From contig NC_068970.1 in NCBI RefSeq assembly GCF_016808095.1, positions 50,069,630-50,133,629 of the forward strand: a stretch of 64,000 nt of DNA. The letters run 5' to 3'. Below the pieces are notes generated by a model. The model was not told where the DNA came from, did not search any database, and saw nothing but the letters and a program-made list of their open reading frames with translations. A program made the position numbers and the translations under genes. The first letter of the stretch is position 1. The number at the start of each line of letters is the position of its first letter. Below are positions 44,475 through 54,739 of the stretch, piece after piece. The stretch comes from Vigna angularis. Its lineage: Eukaryota > Streptophyta > Magnoliopsida > Fabales > Fabaceae.

Positions 44475-46097
44475 GACAATGAGCTCAACAGTGAAAGAGG
44501 AGCTCCTTTGCAACAGAAGGGAGTTCTACAATTACAGACACATGATGCCTTGCTAGCACAAAATAAGATTCTAACTCAACAGCTGGAGACTCTTACTAAA
44601 ACACTTGCACAATTGCCTAAAGAGTTGAAAACTGCTGCATAGGTACAATCTCAGTTGTGTGAATTATGTGGAGGTGACCATATCAATGGTCAATGTGCCT
44701 TTCCAGCAGAAGCCGTAGAGGACGTGAACTACATGACCAATTAGTACCGTCAATGGAACTACAATCAAGGGTGGAAACCACACCCAAGTATTGGTCAAGG
44801 GCAAACTGGGCAAGTTGGTCAATTTAATAAGCAGCAGCAACCCACCTTATGGCAGCAGATTTCTATGCTTAATGAAAGGTCCATGAGGATGGAAGAAACT
44901 CTTAATAATTTCATACAGAAAACTGAGTCTACCCAAAAGAGCACTGAAGCTGCTATAAAGAATTTGGAGATTCAGATGGGGCAGATCACTAAGCAGGTGG
45001 AAGAGAAGCCAGGTAAAAACTTTGGGGCTAATACTGAGGTTAACCCCAGAGAAGAATGCAAGGTGGTAGAGAGTAATAATGAAGAGATAGTTGAGTTAGA
45101 AGAAGGAGAAACAGAAGAGAAAAGAGAAATAGGGAGCAAAAATACTTTTCCTTTTCCAATAAATGAACGAAAACAAATGGATTTCACAGAATTATTCAAG
45201 ATGGTGGATAATGATGCACCTTGGGAGCAGATTCTACAACAAATTACAGTTTACACTAAATCTGATGAAGAAGTCTCTACTAAGAAAAGACGTAGAGATG
45301 ATGAGGCAAAGAAGTGTAAAACTGTTAAAAAGGAGCCATTCCCTCCTAAAGCGACAGATCCAGGAAGTTTTTCTATCCCTTGTACCATAGGGAAGAAAAA
45401 GATTAAAAAAGCTCTTCTTGATTTAGGTTCAAGTGTTAACTTGATACCTTACTCTTTACTGGAGCAAATTGGCAATGTTAATGTGAAACCTGTTAAGGTT
45501 AATTTGGTGATGGCCGATGGATCTTCAAAGGAACCATGTGGGATTGCAGAGGACATTATAGTTTGTGTGGGTAAACTCCAGTTCTTGGCAGACTTTGTGG
45601 TGATGGAGATGGAGACAGAAAGGATACATATCATTCTTGGAAGACCGTTTATGAAAACGGCCAAAGCTATTATTGATGTAAACGAAGGTATAGTGGTACT
45701 CCAGGACCGAGAGGAGAGAGTTGTTGTAGATGTCTTTAAAGATGAGAGGCAAACACAGGAGGAAGAAGCTAGTTATAAAGCTGCATTTCAAGATGCACAC
45801 ATGACTAGCCATCAAGATGAAGAGCCCAAGGTTACAGGTAACCATTGTTTGTTGTTTCAGGTACATAAAGGGGAAAAGATTGGAAGAGGAAGAAAAGTTC
45901 CTGAGGACTGGAAGAAAGGAAGACCCCAACTTGGTACACCAGTGAGAATCAAAAATAAGTTGTGGGTTGTGAAAGGCTATAAAGAGAAGGAGATGATAGA
46001 GATAGAATCTCCACATTTTGGAAGAATCAAAACAGTGTACAGGAAACAGCTGAGGAGTTGGTGGGATAACAACATCAACCATGAAGAAGGAACTTGA
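44475..46097 (+). pseudogene. Element B gag (C-terminal part) and protease, two stops
   Basis: The frame is shared with element A's: SERGAP, CELCGGDHINGQC, NYNQGWKPHPS and QKSTEAAIKNLEIQ match block by block. Stops are TAG 44640 and TAG 44742, both where glutamine is expected. From 44865 to the TGA-free end at 46097 the frame is fully open for about 410 codons. It contains an aspartic protease (ALLDLGSSVNLIPYSLLEQ, HIILGRPFMKTAKAI) and a final segment with TPVRIKNKLWVVKGY and IEIESPHFGRIKTV resembling a gypsy integrase tail. No integrase core or polymerase precedes that tail. The stop at 46095-46097 is ten bases before the conserved block. Confidence 0.82.
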
Positions 46098-46107
46098 ACT
46101 TTACTGG

Positions 46108-46152
46108 GTCAAGCTAATGACGTTAAAAGAGCGCTTGCTGGGAGGCAACCCA
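46108..46152 (+). promoter_or_regulatory. Conserved non-coding block, element B copy 1
   Basis: GTCAAGCTAATGACGTTAAA, then AGCGCTTGC, then TGGGAGGCAACCCA. It corresponds to 24475-24519 in element A at the same place, just after the protease frame. Confidence 0.75.
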
Positions 46153-46235
46153 GTAATTTAAAAACTTTTAATTTTAGTTTGGTTTGTAACTTTTAATTTG
46201 TGGACATTATTTTTTTGTAAATACTTGTTTGGATA

Positions 46236-46379
46236 TAGCATCTACTGAAGGATGCTAAGTTTGTAACACATACTGATGGGTGTTGGTAAGATTGTAACAC
46301 CTACTGATGGGTGTTGGTGAGAAAATTTTGCACCTACTGATGGGTGTTGGTAAGTTTGTAACACCTACTGATGGGTGTT
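46236..46379 (+). repeat. Five hairpins with a constant loop
   Basis: Stem-loops at 46236-46257 (TAGCATC/GATGCTA, loop TACTGAAG), 46265-46284 (AACACA/GGTGTT, one mismatch), 46296-46315, 46330-46347 and 46360-46379 (AACACC/GGTGTT or GCACC/GGTGT, loop TACTGATG). Units are about 32-37 bases apart. Confidence 0.8.
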
Positions 46380-46391
46380 GGTGGATTTTGG

Positions 46392-46436
46392 GTCAGGCTC
46401 GTGACGTTAAACAAGCGCTACTTGGGAGGCAACCCA
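46392..46436 (+). promoter_or_regulatory. Conserved non-coding block, element B copy 2
   Basis: GTCAGGCTCGTGACGTTAAA, then AAGCGCTAC, then TTGGGAGGCAACCCA. It is a second copy 240 bp after the first, on the far side of the hairpin cluster and before the ORF2 leader. Confidence 0.75.
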
Positions 46437-47311
46437 GTTGATTGATTGTTTTTGATTGTTTCATTTTAGTTGCATAAAAGGGTTTGCATAAGTATTCTAA
46501 ACATTGAATTGCAGGGAACCAGTGAGGGGCATGTCTAGGAGGCACGTAGGTTAAGAAAAGAAGGAGAAAAGCACTTCACGAAAGTGCCGCTGAGTGGCAA
46601 TTTACCGCTGAGCGGTACTCTCGCAGAATGGGCTTTAGTTCCCCTTAGCGGGACCCGAGCCCATTAGGGTATTTTTATACCCCAAGCTGCGTTTTAGGTT
46701 TTCTTTCCAGGCTCTTCTCTGCACAAACACTCCCACATACCTTTTCTAAGGTTTTCCACATCTTTTCATTCTTCCCTCTTGAAAATTTCTCTTCCACTCA
46801 CTTGCTCACTAGTGTTCCATTCAAGTTTGGGGTTGGAAAAGAGTATCTTAGCTTGGAAGCATTCTCATTGCATCTAGTATCTCCACCCAAGTAAGTAAAA
46901 GCATTTTGTTCATTCTAGGGTTCTTTATTTTGAATGTGATTGTCAAAGCATGAATATTTATGGGTTTTGATTTCTATGCATGATTTGATGATATAATTGA
47001 TGTTTGAACCAATTAAACTGCATGATTCTGAACTGGAAAACTGAAAATTGCATTTGGGTGGAGATAGGACAGTTTAAAAGAGATTTTTCAAAATTCTGCA
47101 GAGTTACCGCTCAGGGGTAAACTGCCGCTGAGCGGCACTCTGCCAGACTTGAGCTTTTGTGATTTTTTGCGTTCTGGAACGTGGCACTGGTGGCGCTGAG
47201 GGGAAATTCTGACCCTCAGCGGTGGTTTAGCTTCGAAAGGAGTTGTGTTCTGTGTTTTATTAATGATTAACATCATGTTCTATGGTTTTGTATGTGTGTT
47301 TGATTGTAGGA

Positions 47312-48546
47312 ATGGCATCCTCTTCAGGAAAGAGATTGAAAACCATGGCAACCAAGAGAAAGGAAAAGGAACCAGAACAGCCCCATTCTAGTAGGTTCCT
47401 CTCTCGGAAACATGAGAAGCACTTCAAGGTGGTGCAAGACAGGAGACTCCTTATGGAAAGAAAAGCTGGAATGATACCTAACTTTGCTCCTCAATTTGGA
47501 GAGCAATTGTTAGGGAATGACTGGGAAAGCTAGCCACATATCCTGCACCTGCCAACATAGTTGTGGTAAAAGAATTCTACACCAATGCAAAGAAGATTGG
47601 TGATTATCCAGCTGAAAATTATCTGGGCTATGTCAGAGGCCATGCTATCAGGTATGATCCTGATTCTATCAATAACTTCCTGGATACTGTGTGGGCTGGT
47701 GAGTAGTGCCAGTTTGCTCTTTGCATGGAGGAAGGGGCTGATTTTGAGGATGTAGAGAGAGTACTGTGTATACCTGGAGGACACTTCCAAAGGAATAGAT
47801 CTGGCTCAGTGGTTAACATTAGGAGGACTGATCTGAATCCTCTTGCAAAGTATTGGATGGCATTTTCTCATGCCAACATTCAGCCATGTTCACATGTGTC
47901 AGATATTACTCTCAGCAGGGCACTCTTCATCTACTGTGCTATCAGGAACTTAAATGTGAATATTGGCCAGGTGATAGCTGATGAGATTAGTGTGTGCGCC
48001 AACACCTCAAATAACAAAGCACCCCTAGGACATCCCTCCTTAATCACTCACCTTTGCAAGATAGTTGGGGTGGACACTTCTGCTCCACCATTTGAAAGGC
48101 CAAGAAAAGCCATTGATGAGGCATACTACAGACAGTACTGTGGAGGTGAGGAGGCAGCTCAACCAGTTCCACCACGCCGTGCTCGTAGAGAGAGAGGGCA
48201 AGCACAGAGCCAGACATCTGCTGAAACACATGAAGCATAACCGTTCCAGATGAGGGACATGTACATGTCTCTTATAGGTGCTCAGTTATAGTCCATTCAT
48301 AAAGGGCAGGTGGCTACAGCTGAGATGATTGTGGGGATGTATGATACACCTCCAGCTCACAGGTGGACTATGGAGGAATTCCATAATGTGGTAGCTTAGC
48401 CAGAGGAGCCAGTGCAAGGAGAAGGAGCTGAAGCAGCTGAAGCTTCAGTTAGAGAGATGGAAGAAGATGAAGCTGATGATGATGATGCATTCGAAGATGA
48501 TGAAGATGAGGAAGAAGAGGAAGATACAGAGGACATCTCAGATTGA
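47312..48546 (+). pseudogene. Element B ORF2: envelope-like / putative plant transposon protein
   Basis: It starts at ATG 47312 (MASSSGKRLK), two bases after a splice-acceptor-like TTTGATTGTAG. A single-base deletion at about 47526-47528 shifts the frame; the corrected frame then meets TAG 47704, TAA 48238, TAG 48289 and TAG 48400, all where glutamine fits, and ends at TGA 48544-48546, about 410 codons. The middle (AKYWMAFSHANIQPCSHVSD, RALFIYCAIRNLNVNIGQVI) is the domain known in plants as putative plant transposon protein (Transposase_32-like). It is found in Athila and Sirevirus third ORFs and called envelope-like. The end is an Asp/Glu-rich tail. Function is unknown. The Sirevirus ORF at 57115-58248 has the same domain. 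Confidence 0.7.
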
Positions 48547-48557
48547 TGAGGAGCTGA

Positions 48558-48583
48558 GATAGCATTTACTGATGAATGCTATC
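48558..48583 (+). other. Sixth constant-loop hairpin, after ORF2
   Basis: A perfect nine-pair stem (GATAGCATT with AATGCTATC) around the loop TACTGATG, 12 bases after the ORF2 stop. The loop is the one in the cluster at 46265-46379. Confidence 0.8.
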
Positions 48584-49204
48584 ATGAAGTTATGCTTTTG
48601 GTGGTTTAAGTGTTTTGAACTTATTTATTTTTGTTTTTGTTTAGGGTTGATGTACTCTATTGGAAACCTGGTTTGTTATGATGGTTTGCTATTGACTGTG
48701 ATCGTGTGATAAGTAATGCTTGATGATGATTATCGATTGATTGATGTTGAGATAGATGTGCACATAAGATGCTTATACAGGTGATTCACAAGCTTTGTGA
48801 ACAAATGAAGGATATTATGATTGTGATTATGAGATTAAGCAGGATGTGTATGTCAAATGTGAATGAGCTTATATGTGAGATTTTGAGCTCCAGAGTTTTT
48901 ATTGATTGAATGCTATTGCTTTGAAAGCATGAATGATTTTGCCCAGGTTTTCTATGATTGAATCAATTGCTTGTTTTGCATCATATGATCAAGGCCATTT
49001 GTTGGAACCCTTTTTTATTGGCCAAATTCATAAAGTTATCCCATTAAAAGAGAACACCTTGTGTTCTATCCTTTGAACCCTTAGCCTTGAACATAAATTG
49101 AAAACCCTTATTGAAAAGCTTTACCTTGAGTTGAGTAGAAAATCTTGTGTGGTATTGTTAAATGTTCAAGTTTGGGGTTGTTGGGAAAGCATGAAAAAGA
49201 AAAA

Positions 49205-49282
49205 GCATTGAGCTAAGAGCTAAGGAATAAGAATGTGAAAAGAAAAAGAGAAAGAAAAGAAAAGAAAGGCAAAGCTCAATGC
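49205..49282 (+). other. Long hairpin with purine loop in the 3' region of element B
   Basis: GCATTGAGCT (49205-49214) pairs with AGCTCAATGC (49273-49282) around 58 purine-rich bases. It is the equivalent of 25119-25192 in element A. Confidence 0.75.
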
Positions 49283-49810
49283 AAAGGCAAGTTGGGAAAA
49301 ATAAGATTAATTGTGTTGTTATGATTCTCTTAACTCAAGGATTTTGTGATCCAGAAAAACCAATTTTCTTGTTAGCCCAGCCACGTTATAAGCCATTGAA
49401 AAGTCCTTGTGATGATGCATGCTTGTGAATGTTTTTGATTGTGGTTAAATGAACGGCAAAGTTGATTCATGTGACATTGTGATAGTGGAGTGAATGAGTG
49501 ATTACCTCTTATACACTTGTGTTTGAGTAAAACACTTTACCTAGTGAGGAAATATTCCATGAGCACATGAACATCCATGCTTAATTGATTGATCATTCAT
49601 AAAAAAATAGCATTTGTTGGATATTAAGTGACTTTGTGAACACCAAAGCATGTGCACGTCTTGATTGAAATATTGGTCATAAGTTTGATTGAAGCTTTTA
49701 CTTATCTTGAAAAGAAGATTTTTGAATGAGTGAACCATCATATGAATTGGTAGAAGATTGAGTTACATCTTGTTTGCTTGAGGACAAGCAAAGTTTTAAG
49801 TTTGGGGTTG

Positions 49811-51050
49811 TGATAACAGTTGAAAAACTGTTATTTTCATGCTTAAAATTGATATTAAAAGCAACCTTTAACACTTAGAAACTAGCTTGAAATCATGCTT
49901 TTGTTCATATTTTCAGAAATAAGAGAGCTGGACAGGTTTATGCTTGATTTCAGTGTTTTTGTGCAGGTTTTAAGGTGAATTTGGTGAAAGAAGTGAAGAA
50001 GGAGAGAGATGGAATCAGAAAAGACATCAAAAAGTGCAAAAGGAGAAGCCGCAACTGCCGCTGAGCGGCAGTTTACCGCTGAGCGGCACTCAGGAGGTGA
50101 CGTTGGATGCGCTGAGGGGCAAAATGGCCGCTGAGGGAAAGAAACCAACTCACGCACTTACCGCTGAGCGGTACTTTACCGCTGAGCGGCACTATTCTTG
50201 GGCTTGGGCCTAATTTTCTGTAATTTACGAATAGTATATAAGCTTTAGGGTTTCCTAGGGTTTGTATCTTTGGCTGGAACGAAGCAAACACTCTCTCTAC
50301 CACCCCTTTGAAGGAGGATCTTGGATGCTCAGGCTACCTTTTCACCTTTCTAGGGTTTTATCCTTCATTCTTTCATTATTGTTCATCTAGGTTCACCATG
50401 AATATGGTGAACTAAACCTTGTATGTTTGTTGGGGAATCAATGTAATCTTTTGAAGCTCTCATATATGGAATTTGTGTTTACATCTTAATTTAAGACCTA
50501 TGCTTTCTTTCATCATTAGTTAGGGTTTTTCCTCTTTGCTCAATGCTTGCTTTGTTTAACTCATTCAATGCATGATTATTGGTTTTGTCGATACGGGAAC
50601 GTACGGGGAAGTCTAGATCCGAGGAATTTCTCCCAATAGTATATTGGTTGCCTTAAGCTCCTGCGCTAAATAAACTAATTATTAGGAATGCTAGGAATCG
50701 TATGAACTCTTGAAAGGTAATTTAGAGAGTGGCATTAACAATGATGAATTGAATGTTGAATTCCTAAAATATATGAGAGTGGATAAGATGAAATTGATAA
50801 CCCCAACAACATACTCATCCATATATTCCATTGAAAGTGTTTGTATTTTGCTTTAGCCATTGATCACATTCATGCATACATGTTTATTTTCGTCTTTTGC
50901 ATAGTAAAATCCAATTATTTCGTTCTTAAGTCTTAGCTAATCAACAAATCACATAACTAAACTAGGCCGTGAGTCCTTTGGGAGAACGATACTTGGTCTT
51001 ACCGAGTTATTACTTGAAACGATTCGGTCATACTTGCCGATTGTAAAACA
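49811..51050 (+). repeat. 3' LTR of element B
   Basis: Starts TGATAACAGTTG after the purine tract AAGTTTGGGGTTG and ends GATTGTAAAACA. It holds seven or so CCGCTGAG-type GC palindromes (50048-50190) just upstream of a TATA box (AGTATATAAGC, about 50233). Confidence 0.8.
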
Positions 51051-53571
51051 AGTTTGTGACATCACATTTTGGTGTTCATAAATTTTTCCATCACTAAGTC
51101 AAAAAGGGTTGATTGATTATCAAAATTAAGTATAAAAATAACGGTTTGTCAACCCTTATCAGTAGCTGCTATGATTTCTGTTGTTTGAAGTTGTCCAGCA
51201 TTGACACTATTTAACAGCCATGTGTGCTTCCAATTTCCAAAATATTGAAGCTTATCACCAACCAGATTTAAATCATGTACAGTTAGATTATAAGAGAGCA
51301 ACAAATATTCCAAGCTGAGAAAATCAATGAACCACAGAACTGGTTTTAATCTAATTAGACTTTTTAGAGACCAAACTGGTTAAAACATGTATTAGCACCA
51401 GAAACCAGAAAATTGAATTGGTTTAAACAAGGAGTGATGAAAAACTGTTTTGAGTAGCTTTAATGATTTGAATTATGCACTTCCAGTTGTAAAACCAATT
51501 CAATCAAGTGTTTTAAAAATCCTTTTGATCATGTAGACTGCCTCTCAAATCATAATTGTATAAGCCAATTGCATAACACAAATCAGATTCAGAAACTGGA
51601 CTGTTTCAGCATTGGACAATGGTGCAGTATTTCTCTCGGCCAAGGCTATTGGGCTTCATGTGCCTTCACTCAAATCTCACTTCCTTTACTGTTTCAGGGT
51701 GCTCTAGCAAGCTTCTTTTAGGTTCCAAACACTCAATCTCTCATTCACTTTGGTATGGAGCTGGTCTCTCAAAATTTGGCTATAGGAGTTGCCAATTTTC
51801 ACTCAAATTTTCACTCAAATTCTCACTGCAGAAAAGTGTTTTATGCTGCTGAAAAAATACAATTAATGTTTGCTGGACAACACACTTGAATTCACAAATT
51901 CAGGTTCCTCTCCACTTCCTAAGATGCTACCTTGGTAGGGAAAGGGTTCTGCAACTTGAATGCTCTAATTGGACTTCACAACACCATCGCAATCATCCAA
52001 AACAGTCACCAAACAGATTAAAAATCTACACTAGTTTCAACACCAAAATTTGACTTGAATTGGACAATTTAAGAGGCCAGAAGCTTAAAAGCAATAAAAA
52101 TAGGTTTAGAACAGAAGTAGGCACTCAAATGGATCCTAAGAAAGGTTTTAGAACAGATTAAGAAAGCAAGAAAACTCAAAATGCGGGTTGAAAGACAATT
52201 AGCACGAAACTCTTTGATAAAAACAGAAGGTGTTCGATGAAATGCCTTAAAGAAACCCTTTTTGGGTTTGGACTAGGCTGCACGGTTCAGAATCCCTTTT
52301 AACACTTTGTTTTGCTTCTTTTAACCATTTAATTCTATTTTTAATCACCGAACTAAGTATTGGTGCAAGCCAAATTGGTTTTCAAAGCACATTCATCAAA
52401 ACAGATTCAGTTGTCAACACTCCAGCATAAAATTGGCTTGGTTTTAGTGGTTTAAAACTCAACTTTGCACAGAAGTGGCTTAAACTGGAAAAGTGAATCA
52501 CTTCAACAACTTTAATTAGTGATTTGAAACGTGTTCAAACTCTGAAATGAGTTAAAAACATATTGTTACTCAAATTGACCTTGCCACTTCCTAATTTAAC
52601 TCAAAATATGATGGTTTAAGACACAACTCTGCACTTAGGCCAAGATATTACTAATTGAAATCTTCTAGCAACTTTTAAACACCATTTTAAACTTATTCAA
52701 GCTATCAAATAGCTCAGAATTAGCAGAAATCAAAATCATACTTTGTTATGGCCAATTTATGCAGAAAAATACCCCAACAATCCACCAAAATCAAGTTTGA
52801 TTGATTCAAAAGCTATAACAACAATGAAAATGACTCAAGGAAGTCTTAATACACTAGATCAAGCTGGAATTTATCAGCTAGAATGAATTAAATTCAGATT
52901 AGACAACCAAGGATTTTAAGCACGGTGAAAATCTTGAAATAAGACAAAAACAGTAGGTGTTTCGGGTTTATGAGGTAACCAAGCTATGCTAGATGCATTT
53001 CATTGCTTTTTATCATTTTTCATACCATTTGCAACCTTACACAACACCAAACAGTTGTGGACAATGCATCAAAACAGACTTAAAAGACTTAAAACAGATT
53101 CAAAAGAAACTTAAACTAGAAAATGAATTTTCAATCAGATTTGAAACTTGAACCAGAGTTTTAGTGATTCTGCTCATATGACCAAGGCTAGATTAAGCTA
53201 TCATTGCCTTATTTGGTTGATATATGAATTCACTTTCATCTGAACTCAACCACATCCAAAAACCAAAGCAGGAAAACCAGATTTAATGACAAATTAAAAA
53301 CTGCATCAGAATTTTGAGCACATGACTTGACAAACTGAAATTAAAATCTAAATTTGGAAAGAACTCAACCAATGGATATTCACTGTTTAAAATGATAGAA
53401 AAACATAAACACAGATAGAAAAGAACAGAATAGTTACTGGATAATCAAATTCAGCACAAAAACAAAAATAAAAAAATAACAGAACAACACATGTGGAATA
53501 AAAATGGAGTAAAAAATGGAATGAAAAACTTAGTTATGGATGCGTGGACGACCACAGCTCATGATACCACT
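51051..53571 (-). other. Right-hand internal region of family X, non-coding
   Basis: In element direction this is the leader after the primer site. It matches 17145-17330 in reverse (shared GCATCTTAGGAAGTGGAGA and TATAGGAGTTGCCAATTTTC). No coding stretch is supported. The exact join with element B (51050 to about 51150) is unclear. Confidence 0.6.
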
Positions 53572-54364
53572 TGATGGAACCCTCTCCTAGCATTAAGCAC
53601 GCAAGAAGAAGCTTCGAAACAGATGCACAACGGAATGAGATTTGGTGTATTGAAATGGATGCATAGAAAGGTGTTTGATGAAAGTTTGGATGAAGGTGTG
53701 GTGTGTGTATGATGCCTCCAAACTTAGAAGGCCTTCCTACTAAGGAAGGAAGCTAGAGGAGAGTATCTGAATTCGAAATTCAGAGGTGACTAAGGGATAT
53801 AAGAGGCTAATCAAGCAATTCTGCAGCATTTCATTACATCCAAAAGTGAGAATTACAAAGGGGAGGCCTTCTTATTTATAGGTGAAGAAAGGCCTCAATT
53901 CTAAGCTAACTTCCCTCCAAAATTCAAAATAAAAGACGAGCTTAAAGGCCAAGTCAGCTGGGTCACGGGAAGCATGCTGGGTCACATGGACAGTGCTGTC
54001 AAAACGTGCTTCAGGTTGCTCCGCTGGCGCTGGAGACCCCCCTATCTGAGGGCGCTGGAGCGCACATGAGCCAGGAAGTCCATTTGGTGCATCTGAGCTA
54101 GAGCCCCCTGTTTGAGGGCGCTTGAGCGACCCTGGTGTTGATTCCTTGAATAATGCTTTTCCCAACTCGATTGGTTGACCATGGTTCTTGCCTTTATTGT
54201 ATCCTACAAAAAAAAACAACCATATAGTATTAAAAAGGAATCCTTCTAAGACATAGAGAAAGAAAATCAAAAAAGAGCCTTTAAAAGTTCTTCTTCAACT
54301 TCCCTTTCCTAACCTTAGCTTAAGTTGATACTCCTTTGAATGGAATGCCCTAAATGGGTTTCCA
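53572..54364 (-). repeat. 5' LTR of the family X element
   Basis: 793 bp. In element direction it starts TGGAAACCCATTTAGGGC and ends GGTTCCATCA, with primer site TGGTATCATGAGC directly after. Confidence 0.82.
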
Positions 54365-54739
54365 GCAGCTTCAATTCAATATCTTGACCAAATTCAGCAT
54401 CTCTGATTCAAAATAAAACAGCCCAATTACCAGGGATGACTCTGCAAAATAGAAAAGTCAAAGAATAGGGACCAATTAGCATATGAGAAAAGGTTATTCA
54501 ACAATTGAAAAACATTAACATCCATTTAAACAAAACTAAAAAAAATTAGAAAAAGATTAATTTCCTAATTATTTAAAAACTCTACAAAATACACCTAAAA
54601 ACCTATTTTTAACTAAAAATTTACAAAACCTAAGATTTAATAGAAAAAACTAAAACTAATCTAGTTTTATACAATTAAGAACAAAGATGAACTAAAAATG
54701 ACTTTTAAACATAGAAAAATGGGGAAAAATAGAGAGTTA
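54365..54739. other. Unassigned flank of the family X element
   Basis: A-rich DNA without gene or recognisable repeat, between the X target duplication and the CACTA transposase copy. Confidence 0.45.

Larger units (their letters stand above)
44475..51050 (+). mobile_element. Element B: Athila-like non-autonomous element with gag-protease and envelope-like ORF
   Basis: It starts abruptly inside gag, so its 5' LTR and about 260 gag codons are missing. Order: rest of gag and protease (to 46097), conserved block 1 (46108-46152), hairpin repeats (46236-46379), conserved block 2 (46392-46436), a leader, ORF2 (47312-48546), a hairpin (48558-48583), a 3' region like element A's, a purine tract (49798-49810) and a 3' LTR (49811-51050). 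No reverse transcriptase or integrase core is present. It lies in family X element 43083-54364 on the opposite strand. Confidence 0.82.
43083..54364 (-). mobile_element. Family X LTR retrotransposon, carrying element B inside
   Basis: Minus-strand element with 5' LTR 53572-54364 and 3' LTR 43083-43881. Both begin TG and end GGTTCCATCA in element direction. Flanks ACAGC (43078-43082) and GCAGC (54365-54369) match in four of five bases, as expected for an aged target duplication. A primer site TGGTATCATGAGC (53569-53557) sits two bases from the 5' LTR; a purine tract (43895-43882) borders the 3' LTR. Internal X sequence is split into 43882-44474 and about 51051-53571 by element B. Coding capacity is limited to the short X protein remnant. 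Confidence 0.75.

Noticed and set aside
51051..51075. AGTTTGTGACATCAC after element B's LTR as a decayed primer site, which would make this a 5' LTR
   Set aside because: Gag, protease and ORF2 lie to its left in the same orientation and a purine tract precedes the LTR, so it is the 3' LTR. The likeness to the primer site of element A is weak.
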